Made by a program: the position numbers and the translations under genes. Positions 53,001-64,000 of a stretch of 64,000 nucleotides of DNA are shown here, piece after piece; the first letter of the stretch is position 1, and the number at the start of each line of letters is the position of its first letter. Source of the stretch: Cyanomargarita calcarea GSE-NOS-MK-12-04C (GTDB lineage: Bacteria > Cyanobacteriota > Cyanobacteriia > Cyanobacteriales > Nostocaceae); NCBI GenBank assembly GCA_019359595.1, contig JAHHGZ010000007.1, positions 1-64,000 on the forward strand. The letters run 5' to 3'. The notes beneath the pieces were generated by a model, which saw nothing but the letters and a program-made list of their open reading frames with translations, was not told the origin of the DNA and made no database searches.

Positions 53001-53252
53001 AAAGGGTTAAAAGCCCCTTACTTTTCACAAGTGTTCATCCGGACATGATATAAGAGCGTCCACAAACACACTAATAAATAAAAGAACTTAAAATTATTCA
53101 AGTAACTGAAGATAAAATCAAGCCTAAGGGGCGGTGGGGCGTAGGGCCACCACTTTGTTGTAAGTGATGGCTACCATTGCTTTTCTGTTTAAACTTGATA
53201 ACCCAATTTGCGGGTTACTATCAAAACTACCACAAAATAAAAATTGATAAAT

Positions 53253-54134
53253 TTAGCTACGTTGGGCTGGAAAAAAGAGTACCGGATACCAGCTATAACG
53301 TAATAATTCAGCGGCAAAACTCGAAACCAACCATTCTTGGAGTTTACCTATTGTTCCTGAAGACACCGCGATCGCACTAATATCTCCCATTGCAGCTGCC
53401 TCTAAAATTTTAGTGACAGAGTGTCCTTCCAGCACTTGTGTCTCTACTTGTAAATTTGCCGACTCCAAATCGGCTTTAATTGGAGATAGGGTATCGCTAG
53501 CCTGCTGTGGTTGTATTTTCCTTGGTATTTCTCGGCGATCGCTATCTTCTAAAACCCAGCAAAGCGTACACTGTTCTAGAAATTTACCAGATTGTTTTTG
53601 TGCCAATTGCTTCACCTGTTGCACCAGATAATTCGCAACTTTACTACCGTTGTAGGGAAGTAGCAAAGAGCGGAAAAGGTGCTGACAACGAAGCGTTAAT
53701 TCTTCAGAAGTATAAGCAAACATTAACTGAGGACGGACTACCAGTAGAGGAATCGTTGTTTTGCGGGATAAGTCAGCCATTGTACTACCCACGAATTTTT
53801 CAGTGAGTAAGTCGCGACTTTGAGAACCTAGTATAATCAATTCAGACTGATAAGCTTGGGCAACCTTAAGAATTGTTTCAACAGGCTTTCCCGATTGAAC
53901 TTCTATTTTTACTTCTACATCAGTAGAACTTTCATCAACAGAAGAAGCCAATCGACTTTGAGCTTGTTGTATTTTCTCACTATCGACTCGTGGAATAATG
54001 CCTTTTTCCCACAATGGAACAACGTGCAGAAAAACTATTTGTTTGATTCCTGTAAGCGCAAGACTGGAAACAAAATGTGATAGACGATGTAAACCGTCAG
54101 AAAAATCTGTGCAAATTATAACTCGTTGAAACAT
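53253..54134 (-). CDS. Tandem universal stress protein (USP)
   Basis: The 293-residue product has one clear UspA domain (about 1-140: RVIICTDFSDGLHRLSHFVS, IIILGSQSR-like LIILGSQSRDLLTEKFVGST with the GxxG...GS ATP-binding pattern, IPLLVVRP) and a second, diverged one (about 155-290) with SAIAVSSGTIGKLQEWLVSS and YPVLFFP. ATP binding is likely in the first, uncertain in the second. Cytosolic stress protein; no partner gene visible. Confidence 0.88.
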   Translation of the reverse strand: MFQRVIICTDFSDGLHRLSHFVSSLALTGIKQIVFLHVVPLWEKGIIPRVDSEKIQQAQSRLASSVDESSTDVEVKIEVQSGKPVETILKVAQAYQSELIILGSQSRDLLTEKFVGSTMADLSRKTTIPLLVVRPQLMFAYTSEELTLRCQHLFRSLLLPYNGSKVANYLVQQVKQLAQKQSGKFLEQCTLCWVLEDSDRREIPRKIQPQQASDTLSPIKADLESANLQVETQVLEGHSVTKILEAAAMGDISAIAVSSGTIGKLQEWLVSSFAAELLRYSWYPVLFFPAQRS

Positions 54135-54180
54135 AAATAACCAGTAAAAGAGCTTTAGAAATATTTTAATTTAATTCCAA

Positions 54181-54345
54181 AAGCTGTAATAAAGTTTGCT
54201 TGCTGACCGGAATGGACGCCTGGTATCAACTCCTGTAAGGATGTGGGGTTGCGTACAAGGTACACCTACGTGTTCCACGGTAAATCAAGGGTCTTAGAGC
54301 CTGCCCTCGTCTGGGTTTGTAATTGCTCAAAGAGTTCTGTAGAGG
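54181..54345. other. Unexplained structured-looking non-coding segment
   Basis: This part of the USP/glucosidase divergent space is richer in G+C than its surroundings (gaccggaatggacgcctgg, tggggttgcgtacaaggt, agcctgccctcgtctgg) and has no reading frame of note. It could be an untranslated leader, an RNA gene or a repeat. A gcgatcgc site and ataggagtcaag ribosome binding site follow before ATG 54428. Confidence 0.3.
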
Positions 54346-54427
54346 TCACTTTCTCATCACATTTTTTTTAAATAATCAAAGATAGGTAAAGTTAAAAGGC
54401 GATCGCCAATAAATAGGAGTCAAGAAC

Positions 54428-57115
54428 ATGACCGTAGAAGAGAAGAGACTAGAAGAAGACCGTACTCGCAAAGCATACTGGCGCAGATGGGGTCCGTACT
54501 TAAGCGAACGCCAATGGGGAACAGTACGCGAAGATTACAGTGCAGATGGTAATGCTTGGAATCATTTTCCCCATGACCACGCCCGTTCGCGTGCCTATCG
54601 TTGGGGAGAAGATGGTATCGCTGGTATCTCTGATAATCATCAGCGGTTGTGTTTTGCGATCGCTTTATGGAATGGAGAAGACCCAATTTTGAAAGAAAGA
54701 TTATTTGGACTTAGCGGTCCGGAAGGTAATCATGGCGAAGATGTCAAGGAATATTATTTTTATCTTGACAATACTCCTTCCCACGCCTATATGAAATACC
54801 TCTACAAATATCCCCATAAAGCATTTCCCTACAGGGAATTAGTAGAAGAAAATCAACGGCGGGGATACTATGACCCAGAGTTTGAATTGGTAGATACTGG
54901 CATTTTGGATAATAATAAATATTTTGATGTATTTGTTGAATATGCTAAGGCTTCAGCTGAAGATATTTTCATTAAAATTTCTGTAGTCAACAGAGGTAAT
55001 GAAAGCAAAACATTACATATTTTACCAACTCTGTGGTTCCGCAATACTTGGTCTTGGGGAGAAAATAGTAAAAAACCTATTTTGACGCTTGATTCGACGG
55101 GAATCGTCACTGCTTCTCATCCTAGCTTGGGTGAAAGTTGGCTCTTTTGTCAAGACTGTAAAGAGTTTTTATTTACTGAAAATGAAACTAATTCCGAGCG
55201 GTTATTTGGAATTAAAAACCAGTACCCCTATGTGAAAGATGGAATTAATAATTACATCGTTAATGGGGAAAAAGAAGCAGTTAATAAAAATCAAAGAGGC
55301 ACAAAAGTAGCTGCACATTATGAGATAAAGCTTGATGCAGGAGAAACTAGAACTATTTGTTTACGGTTGACTGACAATAAAAATTTGACAGAATCTTTTG
55401 AAACAGATTTTGATGATATTTTCGATGCCCGTAAACAAGAAGCAGATGAATTTTATCAACGGATCTCTCCAAATAATTTTTCTGAAGATGCTCGCAATGT
55501 GCAACGTCAAGCGTTTGCTGGGTTGTTATGGACAAAGCAGTATTATCATTATGTGGTAGAAGATTGGCTAAAAGGTGATTCTAATCAACCACCTCCACAC
55601 CGATATAATGCTCGTAATCAAGAGTGGGTACATCTATATAACGATGATATAATTTCCATGCCTGATAAATGGGAATTTCCTTGGTATGCTGCTTGGGATT
55701 TAGCCTTTCATGTTGTTCCTTTGGCAATGATTGACCCTGATTTTGCCAAACGACAAATGGATCGGTTCACGCGGGAATGGTATATGCATCCTAACGGGCA
55801 AATCCCTGCTTATGAATGGCATTTTAGTGATGTTAACCCACCCGTTCATGCTTGGGGAACTTGGCGAGTTTATCAGATTGAAAAGGAATTTTATGGTCGT
55901 GCTGATACCGATTTCCTCGAACGAGTATTTCAAAAGCTATTGCTCAATTTTACTTGGTGGGTAAACCGAAAGGATAATAATGGAGATAATGTTTTTCAAG
56001 GAGGATTTTTAGGTTTAGATAATATCGGCATTTTTGACCGAAGCTCTGAGTTACCTACAGGTGGATATTTAGAACAATCTGACGGTACAAGCTGGATGGC
56101 AATGTACTGTTTGAATATGCTGGTAATTGCTCTTGAACTAGCAAAGTATAACCCCACTTATGAAGATATTGCTAGTAAATTTTTTGAACATTTTCTCTAT
56201 ATCGCATCGGCGATGAATCATATTGGTGAAACAAATATTGACTTGTGGGATGATGAAGATCAATTTTTCTATGATGTGCTGCATTCACCTCATAACGAAC
56301 GTCATCATTTGAAAGTTCGCTCAATGGTGGGTTTAGTTCCGCTATTTGCTGTGGAAATTCTCGAAGCTGATTTATTAGATGCTTACCCTGGTTTTAAAAA
56401 AAGGTTTGAATGGTTTATTGAAAATCGTCCTAACTTACAAATAAATATCGCTTCTTTAGAGACGCAAGGAAGTCGATCTAGAAGGTTATTAGCCATCGTA
56501 AATTCAGAGAAGCTTAAAGGCATTCTACAAAAAATGCTCAATGAATCTGACTTTTTAAGTCCTCATGGTGTCCGCTCAGTGTCCAAATTTCATGCTGAAA
56601 ACGCCTACATTTTTGATGTTGATGGGCAGCAGCATCGTGTTGATTACGAACCCGCAGAATCAACTAACGGAATGTTTGGTGGTAATTCTAACTGGCGTGG
56701 TCCCGTCTGGTTTCCAATGAATTTTTTAATTATTGAATCGTTACAAAAATTCCATCGCTATTTTGGGGATGATTTTAAGGTTGAATGTCCTACAGGTTCT
56801 GGGCAATTTAAAAATTTAGCCGAAATAGCAACCGAATTATCTCACAGATTGATGAGTATTTTTATCCGTAATGAAGCAGGTAATCGTGCTGTTCATGGGG
56901 GACACAAAGAATTTCAAGTCAATCCTCACTGGCGTGATTTAATTTTGTTCTACGAATATTTTCACGGTGATAATGGCGCTGGATTAGGAGCTAATCATCA
57001 AACAGGTTGGACGGGGTTAGTGGCAAATTTAATTCATGACTACTGGCATAATAACCAACATCATCAAACCAATGAGCAACCGATAAATATCGTGACAGCA
57101 ATTGCTAAAAACTAG
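54428..57115 (+). CDS. MGH1-type (GH63-like) glucosidase
   Basis: The 895-residue product ([20 protein letters not shown]) has a beta-sandwich N-terminal half (with [35 protein letters not shown]) and an (alpha/alpha)6 barrel with [40 protein letters not shown] and [18 protein letters not shown]. These fit mannosylglycerate hydrolase 1/GH63-like glucosidases annotated in cyanobacteria. Acidic residues in AAWDLAF and FSDVNPP are good catalytic candidates. No signal peptide, so it is probably cytosolic and acts on glucosides such as compatible solutes. Substrate not determined. Confidence 0.85.
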   Translation: MTVEEKRLEEDRTRKAYWRRWGPYLSERQWGTVREDYSADGNAWNHFPHDHARSRAYRWGEDGIAGISDNHQRLCFAIALWNGEDPILKERLFGLSGPEGNHGEDVKEYYFYLDNTPSHAYMKYLYKYPHKAFPYRELVEENQRRGYYDPEFELVDTGILDNNKYFDVFVEYAKASAEDIFIKISVVNRGNESKTLHILPTLWFRNTWSWGENSKKPILTLDSTGIVTASHPSLGESWLFCQDCKEFLFTENETNSERLFGIKNQYPYVKDGINNYIVNGEKEAVNKNQRGTKVAAHYEIKLDAGETRTICLRLTDNKNLTESFETDFDDIFDARKQEADEFYQRISPNNFSEDARNVQRQAFAGLLWTKQYYHYVVEDWLKGDSNQPPPHRYNARNQEWVHLYNDDIISMPDKWEFPWYAAWDLAFHVVPLAMIDPDFAKRQMDRFTREWYMHPNGQIPAYEWHFSDVNPPVHAWGTWRVYQIEKEFYGRADTDFLERVFQKLLLNFTWWVNRKDNNGDNVFQGGFLGLDNIGIFDRSSELPTGGYLEQSDGTSWMAMYCLNMLVIALELAKYNPTYEDIASKFFEHFLYIASAMNHIGETNIDLWDDEDQFFYDVLHSPHNERHHLKVRSMVGLVPLFAVEILEADLLDAYPGFKKRFEWFIENRPNLQINIASLETQGSRSRRLLAIVNSEKLKGILQKMLNESDFLSPHGVRSVSKFHAENAYIFDVDGQQHRVDYEPAESTNGMFGGNSNWRGPVWFPMNFLIIESLQKFHRYFGDDFKVECPTGSGQFKNLAEIATELSHRLMSIFIRNEAGNRAVHGGHKEFQVNPHWRDLILFYEYFHGDNGAGLGANHQTGWTGLVANLIHDYWHNNQHHQTNEQPINIVTAIAKN

Positions 57116-57418
57116 ACGTAGGTTGAGTGTAACGCAGCAAAACCCAACATAACATATATGTATCTTGCTTCTAAAAAACTCGAAATCTTACGGCAAAACC
57201 TGTAGCAAAGAGAAACCCAATATAACAGATGAGTATGTTGGTTTTCGCTTCGCTATACAGTCTTAATAAATTTAAGAGTTTGCAAGAATTTTTTTTTCGC
57301 TCTGATACGAGCAATCCGGGCTGCCCAGACCTAAATAATATCAAAGACGCCATTCGCAAGGGAATAATTTTTTTGGAGTTATGAATTTCTGACAATAAAA
57401 GGTAATTTCCTCGTTATC
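57116..57418. other. Non-coding convergent region
   Basis: Contains two imperfect copies of aaacccaacataaca-atatgtat (near 57140 and 57208), a common Nostoc-type repeat word. No gene supported. Confidence 0.35.
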
Positions 57419-60400
57419 TTACTGTTGCCCAAGTGGTGCAGGCTCTTCCAGTGGACGAATAATAGCAGGAGCAGGTGTTGTTTCTGGTTGGAAAATAGCT
57501 TGTAATGCCTGTTGTAGCGTTTGAGCCATGACTATTCTATTTTCATAAGCAACAACAACTCTAATTAAAGTTGGTAAACTATTCTGAGTAGCTTCTAAAT
57601 AAATTGGCTCGACATAAAGCAAAGACTGCTCAATCGGGATTATTAGAAGATTTCCCTGAATTACTTTTGAACCTTGACGATTCCATAGAGAAATTTGCTG
57701 AGAAATGATTGGGTCTTGGTTAATACGAGCCTCGATTTGTTCTGGACCGTAAACTAGGCGTTCTTTGGGAAATTGATATAACAGCAACCTACCATAATTT
57801 TCTCCATCTGCTCGCGCTGCTAACCAAGCGATTAAATTAGACCGCCCTCTAGGAGTATAAGGCAAAAGTAGTATAAATTCCTCAAAAGGTACAGTCGGTA
57901 AACTAGTAATCAAAAAGTATGGTTCAACCGGACGGGGTTCGTTACCATAAATTTCGTTGGGAATTTGCCATTGGTCTTCTCGGTTATAAAATACTTGAGT
58001 ATCTGTCATGTGATAAGTCATTAACCGCTCAGATTGAATTTGAAAATAGTCTACAGGGTAGCGGATATGTGTACGAAGATTTATTGGCATTGTACTAAGC
58101 GGTTTAAACATATTGGGAAAAATTTTCCGCCAAGAAGCAATTATTGGGTCACTAGTATCGGCAACATAAAAGTCTACTGAACCGTTATAAGCATCAACTA
58201 CAACTTTGACTGAGTTACGAATGTAATTAATATCATCTACACTAGTATCTGAATAAGGATAGTGTTCGCTAGTAGTATAAGCATCGACAATCCAGTAAAG
58301 GTAATTTCTATTTGGAGCAAATTCTTGTTTAGTATTATCAGGATTAGTATCAGCTACTACTAAATAGGGGTTGCTATCGTATCGCAAAAAGGGAGCGATC
58401 GCCCGAATTCGTTCATTAATATTGCGTCGGAATAAAACCTCTGTTTGCGGTAAAAATTCTCGCGTCAGTAGTACTCGCCAGTCTTTAAAATACATGGCAA
58501 ATAATAACTTTTTCCACAGCGAACCAATACTAATTCCGCCTTGCCCATCATAAACGTTGTATACATTATTACTTCCGCTTGGGTAATCAAATTCTTTTAC
58601 CTGTGTTCCTGTCATTACATAAGTGTTAATAGTTTCCCCAAAATATATGCGGGGTTGCCCAATTGGAATGCTAGCGCGAATCGACTCACTGGAAGTGGAA
58701 AGGGCTGCACCTTCACCGCCAATATCTTTGACAAAATATTCTGGTAGTCCACCTGCACCTACTACATTTACTGGACTCAAGGTAAATCCATAACCATGAG
58801 TATAAATTAAATGGCGGTTAATCCAAGTCTGAGCTTCCTGTGGTACAGCATTATAATTTAATTCCCGTGCTGCAATCAGTACCTGACGCCGTTCTGTTGT
58901 ATTAATATTATTTCCTAAGTCAGGTGCTGGGGGTTTTTGTGGGGCAGCAGGTCTGCGAGTCGTTACGTCCGTTTGTAAAGTGTAGCGGTCGATATCTGCA
59001 TCGGGAAATTGATAATAAAGTCGAATTTGTTGCAGCTCGCGGTTAGTTTTTAACAATGGTTGCTGGTCCCACAGACGAATATTACGGATGGTTAGGTCAT
59101 TTGCTGCGATATCGGCTTTCGTCAATTGTCCTTGTGGTTCAAAGGTTCTAGCATCAATAGCATCTAAATTGAATGCCTGTCTAGTTAAAGCTATAGTACG
59201 TTGAATATAAGGTTGCTCGCGTGCTAATTCGTTTGGTTGAACAAGCAAATACTGCACCGCACTTGGTACTGCAACACCAGCAACAGCCAGCACCACAAAA
59301 ACCCCTAACCCATGAAACAGTAATTTACTAAAAGAAGATTTAGGTCGCCAAAAAATAGATCCTAATAGAAGATAAACTGCGATCGCTAATGCCAGGGTAC
59401 TCAAAACGTTGTAGGCTGGCAATTGTACTGCCACATCGGTGTAACTAGCACCGTAAGTTACTCCACGAGGAGAATATAACAGTTCGTAACGACTTAGCCA
59501 GTAACTAAAGGCAACCACCAGCATCAAAAAGCCACCACTAGTGCATAAATGTCGCTGTTGCTTTGACGAAAATCCTGCAAAAAATCCCTGGCTTATACTA
59601 TCCCCTGATAATAAATAAGTGAGAGAAACTGCAATAAAGTTATATAAAAATAACCCGATTACCCACAGTTGCAACAGTTCCCAAATTGGGATGCTAAAAA
59701 TATAAAAGCTGATATCTTTATCAAATAAGGGTTCAGTGCTGTTAAAAAGAGTTCTATAGAAATATTGTAGTACTCTTAGACCGTGTGCGCTAAATATCAT
59801 GCCCAGCACAACGCTTAATAAAATAGCAAACGTATTGAGGAGAAGCTGGGGATACACTAACACCGCGATCGCAACTCCTATAACTATGCCAATGTACCAA
59901 ATTTGAGAGACTATTTGCAGACCTAGTTGCCAAATTTCTTCTGGTTGAAAACGTGCTGGAATCCTTGGAGTAATTGATACACGCCGGACATCTAAATGCC
60001 ACTGAGAAATAGCTATTTGTCCGTAGTGTACTAAAAATAGAGATAGTAATAAACTCAGTCCAACAACTATAGGTAGAAGCCAACGTAATCTTAAAGATTT
60101 TGCTGTTTTTGTATAACGATACGAAGTAGGGGAAACTAGACGATAAGAAGCATAAATAGAATTTTTTTCATTTTTATTTTGTGTATTATTTAAGGTAGGG
60201 TGAGGATGTTTCTGTTTCTGGGCAATGGAGAGATTTTTGAGTAAATACCAAGCAGTAGCGCCAGACACAACTACCCATAGAATAGCTTGAGTTATCAGCC
60301 GAAGTAAAAATGCTCGTAAATAACCAACTTCTTGATACCAAAGTATTTCTACTACTAAGCGAGAAAGCAATTCGACAAGTAACACAAGGGCAAAAATAAA

Positions 60401-60433
60401 TAGAAGTATTTTTATACTGCGCTTCCAAAACAT
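57419..60433 (-). CDS. UPF0182 family membrane protein
   Basis: The 1004-residue product has about seven membrane helices in its first 390 residues (for example [39 protein letters not shown] and [20 protein letters not shown]) and a large C-terminal extracytoplasmic region with repeated beta motifs ([49 protein letters not shown]). This is the UPF0182 family found in actinobacteria and cyanobacteria, of unknown function. Its end is Pro/Glu-rich. It seems to be transcribed alone. Confidence 0.9.
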   Translation of the reverse strand: MFWKRSIKILLFIFALVLLVELLSRLVVEILWYQEVGYLRAFLLRLITQAILWVVVSGATAWYLLKNLSIAQKQKHPHPTLNNTQNKNEKNSIYASYRLVSPTSYRYTKTAKSLRLRWLLPIVVGLSLLLSLFLVHYGQIAISQWHLDVRRVSITPRIPARFQPEEIWQLGLQIVSQIWYIGIVIGVAIAVLVYPQLLLNTFAILLSVVLGMIFSAHGLRVLQYFYRTLFNSTEPLFDKDISFYIFSIPIWELLQLWVIGLFLYNFIAVSLTYLLSGDSISQGFFAGFSSKQQRHLCTSGGFLMLVVAFSYWLSRYELLYSPRGVTYGASYTDVAVQLPAYNVLSTLALAIAVYLLLGSIFWRPKSSFSKLLFHGLGVFVVLAVAGVAVPSAVQYLLVQPNELAREQPYIQRTIALTRQAFNLDAIDARTFEPQGQLTKADIAANDLTIRNIRLWDQQPLLKTNRELQQIRLYYQFPDADIDRYTLQTDVTTRRPAAPQKPPAPDLGNNINTTERRQVLIAARELNYNAVPQEAQTWINRHLIYTHGYGFTLSPVNVVGAGGLPEYFVKDIGGEGAALSTSSESIRASIPIGQPRIYFGETINTYVMTGTQVKEFDYPSGSNNVYNVYDGQGGISIGSLWKKLLFAMYFKDWRVLLTREFLPQTEVLFRRNINERIRAIAPFLRYDSNPYLVVADTNPDNTKQEFAPNRNYLYWIVDAYTTSEHYPYSDTSVDDINYIRNSVKVVVDAYNGSVDFYVADTSDPIIASWRKIFPNMFKPLSTMPINLRTHIRYPVDYFQIQSERLMTYHMTDTQVFYNREDQWQIPNEIYGNEPRPVEPYFLITSLPTVPFEEFILLLPYTPRGRSNLIAWLAARADGENYGRLLLYQFPKERLVYGPEQIEARINQDPIISQQISLWNRQGSKVIQGNLLIIPIEQSLLYVEPIYLEATQNSLPTLIRVVVAYENRIVMAQTLQQALQAIFQPETTPAPAIIRPLEEPAPLGQQ

Positions 60434-60685
60434 GAATTTTTTTTAAGATTTAGGATACTAATCAAAATCTACTTTATGCAACATGCTTTCTAGAGTGCTG
60501 TCTAACAAAACTTAAAACATCTCACTATTTTAAGGAAGTTTTACTCAGCAAAGTACTTCTTTAGATAGAGGATTTCCTCTATGTTTTAGACTATACAATA
60601 GCCCCGAAATTATTAACAAAATTGGTTTTTAGTTTGATAAAATATAATTGAAAATTCTCATATGGTATATTTAGCTTCGAGAATA

Positions 60686-62011
60686 TCAGTTTTGCATCAA
60701 TGCTTGCACTGCTATATTATACTGACTTTGAATATCCTTGCAGTCTGGCTTGCAAGAAACAGCTTCTAAGCTACCTTGTAAAATCATGTCAGCGTGACGG
60801 CGTAGTGCTTCTCTTCGTTTGGGATTTTGGGTAAAAGTGGCGATACAAGCTATAGCCTCCAATAAGCGAATCGTTACCGCAACATCTTTTGTACTATATT
60901 GGCGGATTTGATTGAAAGCTGCATCTGTTAGCCCTGCAAATGTTACTGGTTCAGCAATTACGCGCAAATTGTTGTTTTTATCGTAACGGTAGGGAGAAGG
61001 AATATCTCTTTGAGCAAAATTAGAAAGTCCGGCACTGAGTCGGTCGATACAGCGAATTGCAGTAAATGGGTCGTTTATACCTGGAGAAATAGCACGAAGG
61101 GCAATTTCAACTAGCTGATTAATAGGGAATTCTACATCTTGCTGTTCGGTACGTTCTTTATCTAAAAGAAACGCATCGTTAATTTTTTTCGTTAATTTAT
61201 GATTTATACGTTCGCCAGGAGAGATTTTAACCAAATTGCTGCCCTTAACAACAAACTTCCCCGGTCGAGTTAAGATTTTTACAATTAAATTATGCTGACA
61301 GGCAATCTGCATTAATTCATCGTCATCAATTCCCTGCAAATAACCATTTCTGGTAGCTTTAATTGGGTAAGCTTCCTCTTCAAAGTTTGCTGGTATTTCT
61401 GTAATAATTTCGTTGTCGTTTATACTATATCCAATTCCTTGTGGAAACAATCGCTCAATTGCACGGTCTAATTCATCACTAGCGCTCTTAATGACGTGTG
61501 ATGCCTGAATAATAGTTGATGCGTGATCGATAAAGTAAATCAGTACGCAAATAGAGATAAACGCTAGTACCATGCCAACCGTAACCGAAAGTTGCGGCAC
61601 AAAGATATCATAGTCCTCTCCGTGGATAGTCCGCAGTACAAGCAAACAGTAAACAAAGGTAGAAATAAACGTACCTAATACTAGCTGATTACCTGTATCC
61701 TGCATAAAATTACGCAGCAGTCGCGGACCAAAATTAGAAGCAGCAAGTTGGAGAGCAACAATTGTAATTGAAAAGGCTGTACCAGTAACGGTAATTAGGG
61801 AACCAGCGACGGTTGAAAGTAAGGCTCTAGCTCCATCCGGACCACCAGAATAAATCCAGCCCCACTCTTTTATTACTCCATAATTACCAGCACGGTCTAT
61901 CCTTAACATCGTCACAGCTAAACCAACAGATGCAATTGCCATAAGTGTGGGCACAAACCAGTAGCTCGAATGAAGCGTGTCCCACAGTTTGCTTAACTTA
62001 ATGTTCCTCAT
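60686..62011 (-). CDS. DUF2254 membrane protein
   Basis: The 441-residue product has four membrane helices in its first 165 residues (YWFVPTLMAIASVGLAVTML, LSTVAGSLITVTGTAFSITI, LVLGTFISTFVYCLLVL, VTVGMVLAFISICVLIYF) and a soluble domain with LVEIALRAISPGINDPFTAI and CIDRLSAGLSN, the DUF2254 hallmark. Function unknown. It begins 6 bp after the stop of the mscS gene, so the two form an operon. Confidence 0.9.
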   Translation of the reverse strand: MRNIKLSKLWDTLHSSYWFVPTLMAIASVGLAVTMLRIDRAGNYGVIKEWGWIYSGGPDGARALLSTVAGSLITVTGTAFSITIVALQLAASNFGPRLLRNFMQDTGNQLVLGTFISTFVYCLLVLRTIHGEDYDIFVPQLSVTVGMVLAFISICVLIYFIDHASTIIQASHVIKSASDELDRAIERLFPQGIGYSINDNEIITEIPANFEEEAYPIKATRNGYLQGIDDDELMQIACQHNLIVKILTRPGKFVVKGSNLVKISPGERINHKLTKKINDAFLLDKERTEQQDVEFPINQLVEIALRAISPGINDPFTAIRCIDRLSAGLSNFAQRDIPSPYRYDKNNNLRVIAEPVTFAGLTDAAFNQIRQYSTKDVAVTIRLLEAIACIATFTQNPKRREALRRHADMILQGSLEAVSCKPDCKDIQSQYNIAVQALMQN

Positions 62012-62017
62012 AAATTA

Positions 62018-63028
62018 TTATTTATTAGATGAGATATCATCAAGGCTTAGATTGCCATTTCTTTCGGAGCGCATTTGAGCTAATTTCCCCAATGCGTTAC
62101 TAATTGTGTGAGGTTTTGGTACTTCACTTTTGCCTGCGGGCCAGCCTTCACGTTGACGACTTCTGTCTCCATCCGTCTCTTCGGTTTGGTCGTGAAACAA
62201 AATTTGCCTGGTTGGGTAAGGTAAGTCAATACCATTTTCTACATATAGCTTTTGCATAATTGCAGATATCACCTTGTCCCGCGAGACGAGATAATCTATA
62301 CGTCGAGGAGGATTAATCCACCACCGTGCGCGAATGTTGACGCTACTTTCTGCGAGTTCTACCAGCAAAACGTCAGGAGCCGGGTCTTTTAAAACATCGC
62401 CTACACTGTGGATTGCTTCTAACATCAGTTTCTTAGCTAGATTAATATCATCTCCGTAGCCAATACCAATATCATACTCAATACGGCGCTTATCAAAAGC
62501 TGTATTTACCTGTACAGAATTGATGAACAATTCCGAGTTAGGAATAACAATTCGGCGACCATCATAAGTTTTAATTGTTGTTGCTCGTGTCTCGATATTT
62601 TCTACCGTTCCCTCAAAATTCTTAAATACAATTTGGTCATCGATTTGGAATGGTTCCGTCAGTAAAATCAAAATACCTGCAAGAAAGTTTTGCAAAATAT
62701 CTCGAAAGGCAAAGCCAAAAGCGACCCCACTAATTCCCAACAGTTGGACTAAGTCGCCTGCTCGCAGTGTGGGAATTACAATAGTCAGCGAGACAAATAA
62801 ACCTACCAAAACTGTAGTTCCTTGCGCTAACCGTCCTAATACCATTCCCAGATTCCTAGCATGACGGCGGTTATGAGTCAAGCGCCTGACTACTTTTTTA
62901 ATTGTCCTGGCAATAAAGAAAAAGATAGCAAAGACAAATATTGCTAACACGATATTTGGCAGCAAGACGATGAAACCGTTAATCATCGCCTGAACTTTGT
63001 CCCAAGCTGAGGATATTTCTGACTTCAT
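62018..63028 (-). CDS. mscS: Small-conductance mechanosensitive channel family protein
   Basis: The 336-residue product has about three N-terminal membrane helices (about 14-39, 67-90 and a pore-lining one with LVQLLGISGVAFGFAFRDIL) and the MscS beta domain (FLAGILILLTEPFQIDDQIV, IVIPNSELFINSVQVN, IEYDIGIGYGDD), then a C-terminal alpha/beta part. It releases osmolytes on osmotic downshock in the inner membrane. The extra C-terminal tail (DQTEETDGDRSRQREG) is charged. It is the first gene of the two-gene operon with DUF2254. Confidence 0.92.
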   Translation of the reverse strand: MKSEISSAWDKVQAMINGFIVLLPNIVLAIFVFAIFFFIARTIKKVVRRLTHNRRHARNLGMVLGRLAQGTTVLVGLFVSLTIVIPTLRAGDLVQLLGISGVAFGFAFRDILQNFLAGILILLTEPFQIDDQIVFKNFEGTVENIETRATTIKTYDGRRIVIPNSELFINSVQVNTAFDKRRIEYDIGIGYGDDINLAKKLMLEAIHSVGDVLKDPAPDVLLVELAESSVNIRARWWINPPRRIDYLVSRDKVISAIMQKLYVENGIDLPYPTRQILFHDQTEETDGDRSRQREGWPAGKSEVPKPHTISNALGKLAQMRSERNGNLSLDDISSNK

Positions 63029-63200
63029 AATTTATTATCATTTTTTACCAACAATAGTTAATAATCGGTAGATTTGAATCTATCTAAGGGCATTTAGTTA
63101 ATGTAACGTGGGGCTGAGGGGCGGCGAAATAGCCTGAAAAGCTTTATATGTATAGTATGTAACTTGCTAATGTGAACGAAAAGTGACGCTGGTAATAGTA

Positions 63201-64000
63201 TTATTTGAGTGGCAAAACAATTTGAAAAGTTGACCCCTTGTCAATTATACTTTTAGCACTAATATTACCGCCATGTGCAAAGACGATTTGTTGGACAATT
63301 GCTAACCCCAAACCATATCCCCCAGTTTTGCGTACTCGCTTTTTATCTACCCGATAAAATCGGTCAAAAATATGAGGCAAATCAGCTTCAGAAATACCGA
63401 TACCGTTATCTGTAACTTCGATCGCAGCCCAATACGACTGTACAAATAGCCGCAACTGAACTTGACCGCCAGAAGGGGTATATTTGCAGGCATTATTAAG
63501 TAAATTAATTACTGCTTGACGCAGCAAGTCTGCATCACCTAGTACATTTATGCTGTCAGTTGGTAAAGTGTAACTTAAATTGAGATGTTGTGCAGTTTCT
63601 TGTGTTGTAAATTCATCTGCTATCTGCGCTAACAAGCTTCTCAAATCAACTTTTTGTAAAGATTCGGCAGGTAATTTGCCTTGATGACGTGCCAACAAAA
63701 GCAGGTTATTTACCAAAACACTCATGGACTTAGTAATATCAAAAATCTTTCCGAAGCGCTGACGTTGCATTTCCAGATCGTTAGATTGAGAGATTAAACC
63801 GTATTGGGCATTACTAGTAATCGCAGCAAGAGGCGATCGCAATTCATGGGAAGCATCAGCAGTGAAGCGTTGTAGCTGATTGTAACTGTCACGAATTGGT
63901 TGCATCGCTACTCCTCCTAAAAACCAGCCAGCTAAAGCTATTACTCCTAAAGTCGCTGGCACTGTCAAAAGCAAAACCAACCGTAACTCAGCCAAATTAT
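63201..64000 (-). CDS. Sensor histidine kinase, C-terminal part (partial at window edge)
   Basis: The frame is open to the end of the window; the visible 264+ residues have a membrane helix (LRLVLLLTVPATLGVIALAG), a HAMP-like junction, a HisKA domain (ADASHELRSPLAAITSNAQY), the N box VINLLNNACKY, G1 VTDNGIGISE, F box FDRFYRVDKKR and G2 GGYGLGLAIVQ. It is a classical transmembrane sensor kinase of the EnvZ/PhoR-like class, near RppB/NrsS types. The N-terminal sensor and true start are outside the window. Signal unknown. Confidence 0.92.
   Translation of the reverse strand, partial: NLAELRLVLLLTVPATLGVIALAGWFLGGVAMQPIRDSYNQLQRFTADASHELRSPLAAITSNAQYGLISQSNDLEMQRQRFGKIFDITKSMSVLVNNLLLLARHQGKLPAESLQKVDLRSLLAQIADEFTTQETAQHLNLSYTLPTDSINVLGDADLLRQAVINLLNNACKYTPSGGQVQLRLFVQSYWAAIEVTDNGIGISEADLPHIFDRFYRVDKKRVRKTGGYGLGLAIVQQIVFAHGGNISAKSIIDKGSTFQIVLPLK

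Noticed and set aside
1-64000. tRNA, rRNA or riboswitch genes
   Set aside because: No cloverleaf with T-arm consensus, no rRNA segments and no cobalamin, TPP or similar riboswitch core was recognised by eye; a covariance search would be needed to exclude diverged ones.

Overview
The window looks like chromosomal DNA of a filamentous, probably heterocyst-forming cyanobacterium (Nostocales, Nostoc/Calothrix-like). The evidence is frequent HIP1-type gcgatcgc sites, heptameric STRR repeats (ggagtta/taactcc), a Ycf34 protein, a magnesium chelatase H subunit, a TxlA/HCF164-like thioredoxin, a LabA-like NYN protein, an ASRT-type rhodopsin transducer, and many multi-domain phosphorelay proteins. This is inferred from protein families and repeat style, not from a marker gene. 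No rRNA, tRNA or CRISPR array was recognised.

Layout. 0-11.3 kb: a signalling locus with two divergent paralogous REC-wHTH-Hpt-REC response regulators, a large PAS-rich hybrid histidine kinase and a stand-alone receiver, plus a small zinc-ribbon protein and a NrdG-like radical-SAM protein next to a dispersed repeat. 11.3-21 kb: housekeeping and conserved genes (duplicated-domain unknown protein, NYN protein, ExbB/ExbD, MMADHC-like protein, class II aldolase, TrkA-type K+ channel, argD, tsaB). 21-25.1 kb: a molybdate locus in which an RHH-Mop protein (candidate regulator) is divergent from modA, with modBC downstream. 25.1-28.1 kb: a scrap region with modC fragments, a VapBC-type module, a GTPase remnant and a clipped DUF433 gene. 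28.1-30.5 kb: ycf34, CCA-adding enzyme and small unknowns. 31-40.3 kb: three peptidoglycan-binding hydrolases around chlH and a GDSL hydrolase. 40.5-45.2 kb: CHAD, DUF3616, NIL-ferredoxin and TxlA genes, the last two separated by a toxin-antitoxin module lying between two copies of their shared intergenic region. 45.6-64 kb: an IS remnant, a P-type ATPase, an SLH protein, a PRC/DUF2382 stress protein, a truncated AI-2E gene, an internally deleted sensory rhodopsin fused to an intact ASRT operon, USP, a glucosidase, UPF0182, DUF2254, MscS and a histidine kinase cut by the window edge.

The most striking observations are: (1) a sensory rhodopsin gene with an in-frame loss of about 194 codons, leaving the first 23 residues joined to the cytoplasmic tail, directly upstream of an intact transducer gene; (2) an RHH-Mop candidate molybdate regulator with a palindromic TTACCAA-N5-TTGGTAA site in the divergent modA promoter region; (3) two toxin-antitoxin modules each lying between duplicated pieces of neighbouring host genes; (4) several G-rich/C-rich stem-loop elements inserted in frame in coding sequences, one of them exactly at the ModB-ModC fusion joint; and (5) receiver and GGDEF domains that have lost catalytic residues.
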